The position numbers and the translations under genes were made by a program. The notes below the pieces were generated by a model. That model had not been told where the DNA came from, ran no database searches, and worked only from the letters and a program-made list of their open reading frames with translations. Shown here piece after piece: positions 17,773 through 29,385 of a DNA stretch of 64,000 nt (positions within the stretch are counted from its first letter, which is position 1; each line of letters starts with the position of its first letter). Source of the stretch: Mytilisepta virgata (Eukaryota; Mollusca; Bivalvia; Mytilida; Mytilidae); contig CM051519.1 in the NCBI GenBank assembly GCA_028015205.1, positions 83,163,539-83,227,538 of the forward strand, read 5' to 3'.

Positions 17773-18233
17773 TGAACACTTTAGAGATCGAAGGCGTCTT
17801 AAACGATCATCCGGGGACCAGATCAGTGTTTAAAGGAGTGTACGCCAGAAATCGATTACCCAGACAGATGAACGTGCCTTCGGCCTTGGTGGGGAACACG
17901 GATCCTGATAGTCGAGAGGGAAAACATTGGATAGCTATATACATTTTGTACATCGATGCCAATTCCATGGGAGAATACTACGATCCTACCGGCATACCAC
18001 CTCATTCGATCGCTTACCTAAACTTCATGAATCGACATTGTCGAATGTGGACATACAACACCGTCAGGGTACAAGAAGAAGGTTCAACGGTGTGCGGTCA
18101 GCACTGCATTTTTTATCTGATACATCGGAGTATGGGACATGTCATGAAGGATATCACTAGACTATTGGAGGATCCAAAAGAGGCCACGGACACTGTGAAT
18201 AGATTCGTGTTACGACTCGTTAAAAAAATATAA
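17772..18233 (+). CDS. Adenain-like cysteine protease (Polinton PRO)
   Basis: 153 residues. The catalytic layout matches adenovirus-type (C5/C48-like) maturation proteases: H52 in GKHWIAIYI, D71 in YYDPTG, Q101 and C108 in QEEGSTVCGQHC, with the Q-to-C spacing of seven as in adenain. C112 is an additional cysteine. It would process capsid and core proteins. It overlaps the MCP stop by one base, so it is the last gene of the structural block. The ORF is intact, and an A-rich tract follows directly. Confidence 0.93.
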   Translation: MNTLEIEGVLNDHPGTRSVFKGVYARNRLPRQMNVPSALVGNTDPDSREGKHWIAIYILYIDANSMGEYYDPTGIPPHSIAYLNFMNRHCRMWTYNTVRVQEEGSTVCGQHCIFYLIHRSMGHVMKDITRLLEDPKEATDTVNRFVLRLVKKI

Positions 18234-18306
18234 AAAAGAAAAAAAAAAAAAAAGAAAAAAAGAAAAGAAAAAAAAAAATATAAAAAAAAAAAAGAAGGGG
18301 GGGGGG
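18224..18306. repeat. A-rich tract and G-run after the protease
   Basis: Runs of A broken by single G (aaaaagaaaaaaag...), then a G9 run ending at 18,306. It parallels the tract at 11,430-11,590 and precedes the second copy of the shared 3'-end motif. Confidence 0.8.
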
Positions 18307-18354
18307 TAATGCAGCCTATCACTAGCCAGTCACAAGCCTGGATAAATGCAGAGT
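18307..18354 (+). terminator. 3'-end motif shared by both Polinton gene blocks (copy 2)
   Basis: TAATGCAGCCTAT (18,307-18,319), CAGT..AAGCCTG, AATGCAGAGT (18,345-18,354), in the same order as at 11,592-11,653 but with a shorter middle. It lies about 75 bases after the protease stop and about 110 bases before the right TIR. Confidence 0.5.
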
Positions 18355-18465
18355 GACCCACCTCTCTCATTCGTTCCCCAGCATGTTTCATGCAACCTAC
18401 TCGACATGTTGCGACACGTACCGTGGGCGCCGCCATGTTTCATGACGTCATGCAGACATGTTGCA

Positions 18466-19799
18466 ACATGTCGTGGACGCGGACCTGATCGTAGACACCC
18501 ATGGTGCTCTCTATTCCGTCCGCGTCCACGACATGTTGCAACACGTTTTCTAATGGAAATTTCCACGACGTCACATTAACGGGATCCAACATGGACGCCA
18601 AAAAATATAAAAAATAAAAAATAAAAATAATAGAAAATAAAAAAAATTAAAAAAATAAAAATAATAATAATAAAAATTAAAAAAAATAATAATAAAAAAA
18701 ATATTAAATATAAAAAAAAAAATAATAATAAAAAATTAAAAAAATATGTAAATATATTAAATAAAAAAAAATATGATAATATAAATAGAAAAAAAATTAT
18801 AAAATAATAAAATACTTACCTAACCCTAAAATAATCTTATCCCTAACACTAGTACCACTTCAAAGTCATAAGGGATTGAGACCAATCCACCCTTTGAAAC
18901 ATGACTTTGAAGCAGGCTGCAAAGCAGAACTAGTGTTAGGGTAAACGATTGTCTTTAGGGTGCTTTCAGGTCTGAGTACAGAGCAGCGTTGAGCAGCAAA
19001 GAACAAGAGAAGAGCAGCGATGACGAACAACAACAAGCCTGAGTAGCCATGAGCAGCAAAGAACGGGATGGGGCAAGAGAAGAGAAACTAAGTGAATGCA
19101 ATGAAATGGACCGCCGTTGCTAAGGCGGTTGCTAAGGATACCCCTCCATTGGTGACAAGCATCACTTGGAGGTAAGGGGACATAATCCAATCCTAGTCCT
19201 CACAGAAAACATCACCCGCAGATGAAAAGAGCGGTATAAGGGGAAATAATCTAATAGTGTACTTCGTATACTCTCGGACATAACAGTGAGAGTATCAGAC
19301 CGATGAAAGATCCAGAGACGACCGAGAAGTGCGGGAAAAGGGGAGATAATTAAATATGGTCAAGCATCAACATTAGGGTCCGTGACTTGCGTCACTTCCG
19401 TCAATGGAGAAAATCCACTACTTCCGGTTGCACCAACCACTTCCGGTTCCGCCCGAACATGCGCAGACCACACATCCGGGTCCTACCACGTGACTTTCGT
19501 CACTTCCGTCAACAAATGGCGGAAAAAACACCCTACTTCCGGTTGCGCAAACCACTTCCGGGTACTTCCGGTTCCGCCTACACATGCGCAGAACACACAT
19601 CCGGGTCCTAGCACGTGACTTGCGTCACTTCCGGCAACAAAGGGCGGGAAAACTACCCACTTCCGGTTGCGCATGCGCGCAAAAATCACTTCCGGTTCCG
19701 GTCACGTCACTTCCGGTGACGTCATTTCCGGTTGACGTCACTTCCGGTAGCACCACCTCAGCACCACCTCAAATGCTAACTGAACTGTGCCCACATACT
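18466..19799 (-). repeat. Polinton right terminal inverted repeat
   Basis: Reverse complement of 5,545-6,885, ending ...CTGTGCCCACATACT at 19,799. It carries the mirrored CCGGAAGT-rich array (about 19,381-19,745, as ACTTCCGG), the hairpin (about 18,840-18,943) and the A/T-only tract (18,601-18,820). Differences from the left arm are scattered substitutions and indels near 19,020-19,090 and 19,560-19,590. Only one of the 77 bp palindromic units is present on this side (18,474-18,530). Confidence 0.92.
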
Positions 19800-19800
19800 A

Positions 19801-20036
19801 CTCCCCCCCACCCCTTTTTTTCTATTTTAGTAACCGCAGCCATGTCGGTTGGAATGCCGGACACAAGTTTGGAAGGTGGCCACCCGAGGACCATTTCACC
19901 AAAGATTGGTCCCAATTTGCCCAGTTATTTCCGAGGAGATCTTTAAAGGAAACAATTACACTGGACAACGGACGAAGGACGATGAACGCCAAGTGATGGC
20001 AATATCTCACATGGCCTTTTAGGCAGGTGAGCTAAA
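19801..20036 (+). repeat. 3' end of the 166 bp repeat element (right flank of the Polinton)
   Basis: It continues the monomer broken at 5,530: C-run, ttttttctattttagtaacc, gcagccatgtcgg and ggtcccaatttgcccag, matching 37,365-37,500. It ends with gatggcaatatctcacatgg...caggtgagctaaaaatg, a terminus I recognise from bivalve genomes. Confidence 0.7.
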
Positions 20037-21935
20037 AATGACTGAAAATAATTATAACAACTATAAATAATATTCATTTTATAATTACATGTATATATAA
20101 AACGTTTACTTGAACCCTGCCAAAAAAAACCAAATTGAGACGTTTTATACATCAAAGCCAGCGTGAAAACATACTGCAAATAGTAAAATAAAATTAATAC
20201 AAGTTCTTAGTAAAAACTCTGTCATGTATATACAATAACAATTTTAAATGAATACAAATTTCCAAATATTGATACTAAACTAAGTTATTTCAACATACAT
20301 ATGATCGATTATTAGTACGCATTTGACAGACAATAAATAGTAAATTAGTTACAGAATTTCGGAATTTTGGCTCAGTGTCAAGGTCCAATATGAATGAAAA
20401 CATAACAGAAATTTTTAAAATGGGAAGTCCGGACACTAAAAACTTCCCAGACATAGAGAATGTCTTAAAAAACAAATTAAGACTTTTTGGTATATGATTT
20501 GGTGATAATAGTATAGATTAAATTTGACCAAAATTAGTAAAATATGAAGGGTGTAATTTGAAAAAAAATCGTTTAAATCCCATAATTCCCTATAAGTTTA
20601 AAAATCTTATTCTCAATAAATAAATAGTGAGCAAAGTCTTGTACGTTGCTCTTCAATTTGAAAATTCGACATTTATTGTAAATAAACTTATATTTACATA
20701 TGTAAACTCTTTGATATCACATGTGCACATATCATCGATTTACAACTCATCAGTTGTGCTCTGGGAGTTAGTTTTTATTAATAGTAAATGACATTTTCCG
20801 TTCGCCCGTGTACCTGCTATCGGAATTATGCACCGTCGTCTAAAGTAACATATCTAGCTAGCGGTAACATTTTGGCAATTATACTGTATTAGCGCCAAAT
20901 ATTTTTAAGGATTTGCTTCTGAAATGATACAGAGGTGGCCCAGATCGATGGTTATTCACGGACTCCTGGACCATCAGCAAAGATGATGTCATCATTTTTG
21001 TGTTTCCACCAAGGATCCTAACCAAGAACAAGACATTCTACGATTCTATCCAAGTTTGCCTGGTCGGCTTCCAAGTGAAGAAGGGAATGCAGAGGGACCA
21101 TGCATGAACAGGGAGACGATTGCTTGCTAATGATAGAATCTGTGTGTTGTTTTTTACCATACTTTTGCTGAGCATAGCATTATCAATGAGCATGTCCACA
21201 GTGGAGATGTGTTGTACTTTCAGAAATATCACGTAGATGTTTAAAACTTCTTTCTTCATTTTCTGTAACAACTGATGTCAAGCTATTAATCTATAGGATT
21301 AGGCAACATGGGTCAGCAAAGTATGGAAATGGCTTCTGTAAAAACCATTTGCTTATTCTCCAACAGTGAACCATCGTTTGAAATAAAGTGTTTGCTAAAA
21401 GTCTTTGATACTATTTGCACTCCAGTGTTTATTTCAGCACTGCGTATTCTGGATGCAACTTACTTGTGTAGTTTTCATCAATTCTATGAGTTGGTACTGC
21501 GACACGACGTTTAATCATTCTTTTTATGCTCCACCTCACTATTCTCTAAAAATCCCTTCCACTGACTCTTGTGTGAGGATTAAATTTATCCCATATTCCT
21601 ATAATACTTGTTCTCAATTAATTTGAACTTTTTAAGGTAATCTTTAATGTCCTTTTTTGATGTTGCTTCCCTCCTTGGATACGAAAAAAGTAGCTTTCCG
21701 TTATCTGACATATTCCGCATATAATTTTCCGGAGGCAAAAAAATTGTCAGTGTCGTTAAAATTTATGTTGTCAAATATTTCCGTTCTATTCGACTGTCTT
21801 TGTTTGCTTTTCCTTTTATTTTTTTTTTTTATTTTTTTTTTATTTTTTTTTTTTTTATTGTCTTGTTTAGAAAGTTTAGGGGACTTCCTAAAGGTTGTAT
21901 TAAAAATCTATGTCCATTTTTTTTCAACAATGATT
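20037..21935. other. Intergenic, no supported gene
   Basis: AT-rich. Around 20,940-21,640 the base composition is more even, and the minus strand has short protein-like stretches without a continuous frame, possibly a worn-out coding fragment. I cannot identify it. 21,820-21,860 is a T-run. Confidence 0.4.
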
Positions 21936-21939
21936 TTAA

Positions 21940-22219
21940 GGTATCCGGACCATAAATGACCACGTGATTATTTAAAAGTTCCCGGATGTTCCATACAACG
22001 CAATTGAAATGACCTCGGTAATTATCGGCAAACTTCGGAAATTCTAATATAACTAACTAATTTTTACAGACTCTGCATATAACATGTATAAGCAACAAAG
22101 TGTGTTTCAACTTGAGAAAAATATATATACAAAATTCCAGCTTTAAATTGTTTGGTTCCGCCATTCAGGGTCAAAAAGAGATACAATTTTTTATCATTAT
22201 CTATTATGGTCCGGATACC
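21940..22219. mobile_element. TTAA-flanked MITE, copy 1
   Basis: Inverted termini GGTATCCGGACCATAA / TTATGGTCCGGATACC, with TTAA on both sides (21,936-21,939 and 22,220-22,223). Length about 280 bp, no ORF. TTAA targets are typical of piggyBac-like and some other transposases; the termini do not let me choose. Confidence 0.85.
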
Positions 22220-22223
22220 TTAA

Positions 22224-22494
22224 GGTATCCGGACCATAAATGTCCAGGTGATAATTCAAAAGATCCCGGATGTTCCATACAACGCAATTGAAATGACCTC
22301 GGTAATAATCGGCAAACTTCGGAAATGTTAATATAACTAACTTATTTTTACGGACTCTGCATATAAGCAACAAAGTGTGTTTCGACTTAAGAAAAGTATA
22401 TATACAAAATCCCAGCTTTAAATTGTTTGGTTTAGCCATTCACGGTCAAAAAGAGATACAATTTTCGATCATGATCTATTATGGTCTGGATACC
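22224..22494. mobile_element. TTAA-flanked MITE, copy 2 (tandem with copy 1)
   Basis: Same family and same orientation as copy 1, ~271 bp, sharing the middle TTAA (22,220-22,223) and ending at TTAA 22,495-22,498. The right terminus has one change (GGTCTGGATACC). The internal sequences differ at several points and by small indels. Confidence 0.85.
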
Positions 22495-22498
22495 TTAA

Positions 22499-25400
22499 GA
22501 ATAGTAAGTATTTTTTATTATTTTGTTCCCTACTTTGTGAATGAAAGTTGATCGAAGTGATTGGTTGGAGATGGTTAGCTACCTGTTCACTTAGACTGTT
22601 TGCGTTTGGTTTTGGCTTTGACTTGTGAGATGAAGAACTATCAAAACGTGATGTTACACACGGATCACAATTTATTAACTGATGTTTCTTGACAGATTTA
22701 TCCAGCTGTAAATGGAGAAATTGTGGTAAAACTCTTTTGTGTGTTGATTTTTATTGTCATGTTTCGAGTACTTTCCATTTGTTATATATAACTAGATCCT
22801 GTTTCCATAGTCTTATAATCGATGTGCATCTCTGGATAATCAGTCATAAAATTCATGTAGTTGTCACGTCTTATGGAAATGTTATAACACTGTTCAGGAA
22901 TCCTTTCTTCTTTCTTTTTGCTGTTGTTATTTCATCAGTATATTGCTGAAGTGTCTTAGGTACAACTTGAAAGAATTACTTTGCCAAAGTTGCATAATTC
23001 AATAGTTTTTTTCTGGAAATTTATCCTATTATGTTTAAAATATTGATAATTGTTATGTTTCTTAATATTATACAAACAGATTTAAAAGGCATATTAAAGT
23101 TTATATCATATCCATATCATATCCATGTCATTTATCATATTATTACGTTTTTTTTGGTTTATATATTTTTATTCGTCCGCAAATGATATGTTTTTCAGTA
23201 TCTCACCGTTTTATAGATATAAGGGGAGGAGGAAGAAATATCAAAAATTAAAAAAAAACAGTGTGCCATATTAATACATTAAACATTATTCAGCAAACCA
23301 GACAACTATTGAAAAAATATACAACGAACGAGCTGGCTTGAAACATAAAAAAACGTGGACGGATTTTGAACACGTATTTAGCTCCACAATTTTAATTAAT
23401 TCATTTTTTTTCAAGGAGATGTGATGTACGGTCCGCCTGCAGTGAATATCTGTATGATGCAATATGTAACAGGAACGTATATGAGTATACATGGTATATG
23501 GACAACCATTGTCATCTGGATGTGCTAAACACATGGGAAAATCTTCGTGTTTTAATTATAAACAGTCTATATGTTATACCTTTATCTAGAATCATACCAC
23601 AAATTTATTTGCAACAGTTCAGATCAAGAGATTATTTATATCTTAATTCAAAAATCTTAAAGTTGGCATCACAAATCTAATTACAAGCAGAGCGTAGATA
23701 GTGACATCATAGATATTGTTAGATAGCGTTGTTGCTTGAAAAAAATATCCGCATTTCGAGGCAGGAAACATGTATAATTATGCAGTTTTATCACGTTTTC
23801 TAATCCAGGTTTAGCTATCAACGTGTCAGTCAAATACCGTCAGATGAACAGTCTGAAACTGAAAGATGTCTCTAATGTTTCAACCCCAAATTGTAAATTT
23901 ATGTATGGTATTTAAAACACTTTTGTGTCCTCTTTCTCTGTAAGAAATAAGCACTTTAAAAGTTGTCGTTAGATCCTTATTGCGTTATTTTCTAAGCTAC
24001 AAAATAAACTAAATTTCTAGCGTACAATGTGTATTTCTGGGTTAACCCTCGTCAGGTGCGCTCAAGATTAATTTACTTTACAAAAAAAAAATGATAAAAA
24101 CATAAAAATAAAACCAAATGGCCTAAAAATATCCAAAATCAGGGATGGTCATAAAGATTTAAATGTACTGTTTGACTGCACTGTCCCAGGTAATCAAGCA
24201 ATTTACTGACCTATGGCCTTACACCGACTAACTAGTCTCCAAAAAAATAAAACAAAATAGGACCTTGAAAAAAATATACAAATTTTGATCAAATTAGAAC
24301 ATTGCATTGTTTCCTTGAATGGGAAGACCTGTGCTATGTTCATATAGTACACTCGAAGAACTCATAATAATATGAAAAAAGTAACAGAAACGGTAATTAA
24401 TAATATACAGTAGTTCAGCCGTACAGCTGGTATACCTTCAAATTCATGAAGTTACATGTATATATACCTTCAACAGTCTAAGGTAGTCAATTGTTATATC
24501 AATGACAAACGTTATAAAACAATGTTCAGAAAAATATAAAAAATGAATTGAAAATAACAGTGGCGTAGCTTCCATTGGCCCCACCTAAGATTTTTCTTAA
24601 ATGTTAAATTTGTCCAGTTTAACCATTGCTATTTTATCTATATATCTTTTTATCAACGTTTGACAAGGCTTGCTTGCTCCATCCTTGTTTTTCAAACGAT
24701 TAATACATTGTCATTTGAATTTAAAACTGTTCAATAATAAGATATTTGTTACGTAAAAAAACATTAATAATTAATTTCAAATTCCAGTCAAAAATGCAAT
24801 TCAACATTGTTTTGTACCAAAGGTCTTTTGGTGAAATAGGACCAGTGTTTTTATGAAATTGCTTTTTGATGACGTTGTAAAAGACCAAAAATATAGTAAA
24901 ATAACAGATAGGTTAGTTGCTTGTATGGCTGCTAAAGGAAAACTTACATTTTGTGTGTACATATCATTATACCATCCTTGAAGGGTTTGAAATATTTCCA
25001 GTATCAAATATATATATAATACTATATACGAAATCTTTCTGGTTGGTCACGCTCAGTTTGTTTTGTTTTTGTTTTTGTTTTTGTTTGTTTGTTTTTTTTT
25101 TTGTCACCAGTAGTTGTGACAAATTTTTATTGAACCTTAATGACTAAAGCAAGATCACATCACATTTCATGATTCTTTTGGTCAAATAAATTCTTTGATA
25201 TCATTGTTGATTCACAAGATGTGAACATTTTCGTCAATTTACGACTCGCCAGTTGTGCTCAAGGTCTAAAATATTGAAAGCCAAAACATTGATCCAATAT
25301 ATTGAAGAGCAAATTACAAAATACCAAAATGACCCAAGAGTAAAGCCCAAACCATCTGAGGACAGCTATGGACGAGAGATATTTTGTTCATTAGTTTTAA

Positions 25401-25579
25401 CATTTTTGTAATAATAAATTCAAAGTATCGAATAATTATAAAATTTGAATCTATCTTAGAGCCGAGGTTGTAGCTCGGGTTACATAACAAAACACAGGTA
25501 CGTGACCACGAGAACATTATGAAATTAAGTGAACACTGTATAACAAACACATGATTAAATTTTGGCACCGCTTAGAAAA
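22499..25579. other. Intergenic, no supported gene
   Basis: AT-rich with short spurious frames. A TTTTTG-type simple repeat is at about 25,055-25,100. No splice-supported exon and no long frame were found. Confidence 0.4.
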
Positions 25580-26640
25580 TCTTGATTCATCTTTTCCATT
25601 ACTCAAAGCAGACTATAATCTGTTAAAAAATTATATGAAACTAAGAAACCTTCATGGTACATGTGGTATGAGTCTCTCAATCGACTTATCCAAAACACTA
25701 CAGAAATAAATGATTATGTTTTACAAGCAATCTCAACATTTAAATCTCACTGCAACAGATTTATAAAACAATACTATATCAATAGATGACACCAACAGTC
25801 ATCTGACTTGAGAGGTAGAAAACTTAATACATATCTTACATTCAAAAACAATTTTGGATTAGAAAATTATTACTTATCAAAAATTCTGAGCAGAGCAAAA
25901 TGTTAACCAAATTCAGAATTTCTGCACGTAAGTTGCAAATTGAACTAGGTAGATATTCGAGTACTCTCCGCCACAATAGAATCGGGTCAGCTGGAGGACG
26001 AAATCCACTTTCTGTTTCATTGCACATCCCAATCACACCATAGAGAATATCTGTTCCAAAAATTGCCTGCACAAGTCAATAACTTTAATGACAAAAATAA
26101 ATTAAAATGGCTGGGCAATAATGAAGACCACTTTGTTCTTATCTTTCAAAAGGTGGAATGTAAACTATAACAGTACTTTTTTTTCTACAAAATCACATAT
26201 GCATTTTTTTTCGCATATGTATATATAGTTTATTCTGCATTGAGCACAAGGTGGATTTATCCAAATGACACCGTCCCTTGATTCTCTTTGCAGAATTTCT
26301 ATATACATATATATATGCATGTATGTATTTTTTTCGTTTTCTCCAAACTGAGCTATCATAGTGATGTAATAATACACGAAATCGTGTAGGAACATTCCTT
26401 TTAGCACCTTCTCTTAGTATACCTTGTGATCAGCCCACTTTTAAGATATTGCTATGTATGCAAAGGGGAATCACTCTTCCTAACCTGATATGCCATTGAT
26501 ATTAGGGATTTTTTTTTTAATTTAAAATGTATTTAGTATTGTCTGAATGTATGTTATTGTGTGATTATGTTTATGAACAATTATAAATGTGATCCTGGGG
26601 CCCTGATTTGGTACAATAAAGTTATTCTCATTAATCCCAA
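25580..26640 (+). pseudogene. Decayed 3' end of a non-LTR retrotransposon (LINE)
   Basis: Broken frames read WYESLNRLIQNT, NNFGLENYLSKILSRA, MLTKFRISARKLQIELGR and LEDEIHFLFHCT, ending in EDHFVLIFQKVECKL and a stop at 26,168-26,170. This is the region after the reverse transcriptase in molluscan LINEs, where a cysteine/histidine cluster precedes the end. At least one stop (near 25,785) and frameshifts are visible. The 3' UTR-like sequence runs on to gtacaataaagttattctc (about 26,610-26,630), a usual LINE tail. The 5' end is truncated. Confidence 0.7.
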
Positions 26641-26831
26641 CTTAGGATTATCTACCCTACCCACACTGCACTAGTAAATTTGAAATTAAAGAGATTACCT
26701 ACACATCCACTTCTGCTCCATGCCTAGATTTATACTTGTACAAAGACAACAAAGGGTGATTGAAATCAAAACTTCATGACAAATGTGTTGATTTTAAGTC
26801 AACTATGAACTTCCCCTTTCTTAGTAGTAAT

Positions 26832-27150
26832 GAAACTTCATCAGTGGATGTGCCTTTGGTAGTACTGAGCAGTCATACAATAATATTGAGTCATTATGAC
26901 CTACATTTTATGCTTGGGCAACTCTGGTTACGTTTTGCGTTTAGGTTCATTTCTTTGGAACTAAGCATAGTGTATCAATGAAACTTCATCAGTGGATGTG
27001 CCTGGGATGTAATTAGCAGTCATACAATAATTGGGTCATTATGACCTACATTTTACGCTTGAGCGACTCTTGTTAAGTTTTGCGTTTAGATTCATTTCTT
27101 TGGAATTAAGCATAGTGTATCAACGAAACTTCATCAGTGGATGTGCCTTG
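26832..27150 (+). repeat. Tandem repeat, ~147 bp, 2.2 copies
   Basis: GAAACTTCATCAGTGGATGT starts at 26,832, 26,980 and 27,125. Between them lie gcagtcatacaataat, gtcattatgacctacatttta and ttcatttctttggaa in each copy. The third copy breaks off where the foldback MITE begins. Confidence 0.85.
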
Positions 27151-27154
27151 CTCA

Positions 27155-27404
27155 GACAATGATATATTACTACCACAGAAAAGTCCAAACTGGGAACAAA
27201 TCTGTTATATATAATCTACAATTAGAGCCGTGGGCATTGATATTGTACCACCTGAAGTTCTTCTGTGCAGCCGGATGTGGAGCTGGTCTGTATAGTGGTG
27301 CTGAAAGGTAGTACAATCTCAATGCCCACGGCTATAAACATAGATTATAGATAACAGATTTATCCACACTTTGGCCTTTCCTGTGGTAGTAATATACCAT
27401 TGTC
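27155..27404. mobile_element. Foldback MITE, ~250 bp
   Basis: The first and last ~90 bases are inverted copies (GACAATGATATATTACTACC / GGTAGTAATATACCATTGTC, with matching inner parts such as gagccgtgggcattga / tcaatgcccacggct). The centre is short and unique. No ORF; flanks do not show a certain target duplication. Confidence 0.8.
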
Positions 27405-29385
27405 AGACAAAAAGCAAAAAATTTCAAAACCCATCTAAACAGATATGAAATTCATGCAGAAAATGCCCTCCTTTCCATGTTGAGGATGGTACCTACATGT
27501 AAGGTACCAACCTCAGAGTTTTGAGCTTTTATTTAATTTTTATATTTCAATTTTTCCGTGAAATGGTAGGTTTTATGTTATAATTCCTTTGACGTCACTG
27601 GGCAGTAATAAATTTTGTCTCCTCGGTCTTGAGCAATATAATGTTGATATGTATAAACATGTATTTACTAAAGTATAGAGAATAGATATCAGACATTTTA
27701 AGGTGGTAGCCAAGGCCCTTAGCGACTGGGCGGGGGCGTTGGTTTTTAACTGACCTCATGTCAGCAGATCAACAGCCGACTTTTATTCACTCCTTCTGTT
27801 TTGTCTTTGATATGTTATTATCTTTGAATTTTTGTCTTGTATAATTTGCCGTCTTGTTGCTACAGTACTACTTTTTTATATATATAACAAGCGATAACAG
27901 GTTTTACTCTGCAGACGGTTTACAGAGAAAAAATAGCGGGGAAAAAAGGTAATGCGATATAATCAAGCTGGGACTACTATAACACACTAGTAGTCTCAGA
28001 ATCAAGGATGAGCTCAATGATTACGTCCGGAGAAAATAATTTAGCCAATAACAGTTGGGCAATCTTATGGCAGTGTGATAAAGTCAACTTGACACCGAGA
28101 CTGACCTTAATTTAGCCAATATAGGAATTTAGCCAATAACAGTTGGGCATGCCTATTGCAACATGATACGGAAGTCAATGATACCAAGACTCACCTTAAT
28201 TTAGCCAAAAGCAATTGTGAAATATATATAGCTGACGTAAATCAGCTCGTTGCACCAGTATATTCTTATTATAGGATATATAATAATCAATAGGGATTGG
28301 GGGAGGCAAAGGGGAGATCTGCAATCTGTGACTGATGTACTTTTCATAGGATATAATAATCCAAAGGCATTTTTAAAAATAAAGATCAATACAATTGTTT
28401 TATTTTTCTATTATTTTTTTAAAACAAAATAATTTGAAATTTTCCATTCATACATACTATGACTATGATTTTTCGATGATGATTTAATGCTATCACATAT
28501 TAACTATATAATACTATACACTGCAAGTTGAAAATCTGTGCTGTTTTTATGAATGTGAAACAAATGCAATAAGACATATCATAATGGTGAAATTGCTTAA
28601 AAACACACATTTTTTAAACCCTTTACATTCTTTCATTGAAATGAATTTACGAAATTATTTATTAAAATAAAATATTATGCCAAATATCTTCCGATTAATT
28701 AAACATGAGTGGACACACTAAATGTCTCGCCTGAGTATGCACATGGACACAGAATAATCATTAGACCAAAAAAAACAATAGGTGTCGGTAGGTAGGTTTT
28801 TTTTTTTAATTTTTTTTTTTTTTTGGTGGGGGAGGGGGGGCCTGCTTCCATAGTGTTTTTTGTGTATTTTTATAATCAATCTGTTATTCTTTCAGGTTAT
28901 TTTCATTAGTTCATTGTGTAAATTATAAAGATATGAAGAGTCAGTGTTCAAAAGTCATAGAAGACATGTGATTTCCAGCCTATAAAATTTTCAAACTTTT
29001 CAGAACTAATCTGTAACAGTCAGGCTATGCTCTAACACAGAAAGTCCATCAAAAGTCTGTCTAAGCAAAGATCTCTTTTATAAACAGTTTCTTTTAGACA
29101 ATTTGCAGTTCACAGAACTGATGCCAGCTTTTCTACAAATACCAAATATTAATTATATTCCATTATAGCCGGTCATTTGTTTTATATCAATCACGGTCAA
29201 TGAAACGCTTTCTTAATAACGTTAAAAATAGACCCAGACGATTTTTGGACATGCTAAAGGAAGAGCTTATTTTCCGATCACAGTGAAAATTACCAAAATT
29301 CTCAAAAAATTAGGGCGACTGGAAACACACCTATTTTTTTATTTTGGCCTAATACCTGACATTTTGCGAGTCAAAGGAAAATGTG
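27405..29385. other. Intergenic, small local duplications
   Basis: No gene supported. A ~95 bp direct duplication (aatttagccaataacagttggg at about 28,039 and 28,129) is present. A T-run plus G-run sits at 28,797-28,840. Confidence 0.45.

Larger units (their letters stand above)
5545..19799 (+). mobile_element. Polinton/Maverick virus-like DNA transposon (~14.25 kb)
   Basis: The outer termini are AGTATGTGGGCACAG and its reverse complement, matching the 5'-AG...CT-3' ends of the group. Terminal inverted repeats are about 1.3 kb. The cargo is diagnostic: protein-primed family B polymerase, rve integrase with chromodomain, packaging ATPase, adenain-like protease, double jelly-roll-type capsid gene and several small conserved Polinton ORFs, all on the + strand. 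It sits inside a 166 bp repeat monomer. Lesions: a TAG before PolB (7,560), a frameshift in the ATPase (about 13,351), an internal deletion near 16,130 and a frameshift near 16,370. Most remaining ORFs are open, so insertion was probably recent, but this copy is likely not autonomous. A retrovirus-like element is excluded because there is no reverse transcriptase. Confidence 0.97.

Noticed and set aside
21038..21626. Frames on both strands near 21.0-21.6 kb as a gene
   Set aside because: Short protein-like stretches but no continuous frame, splice sites or recognised family.
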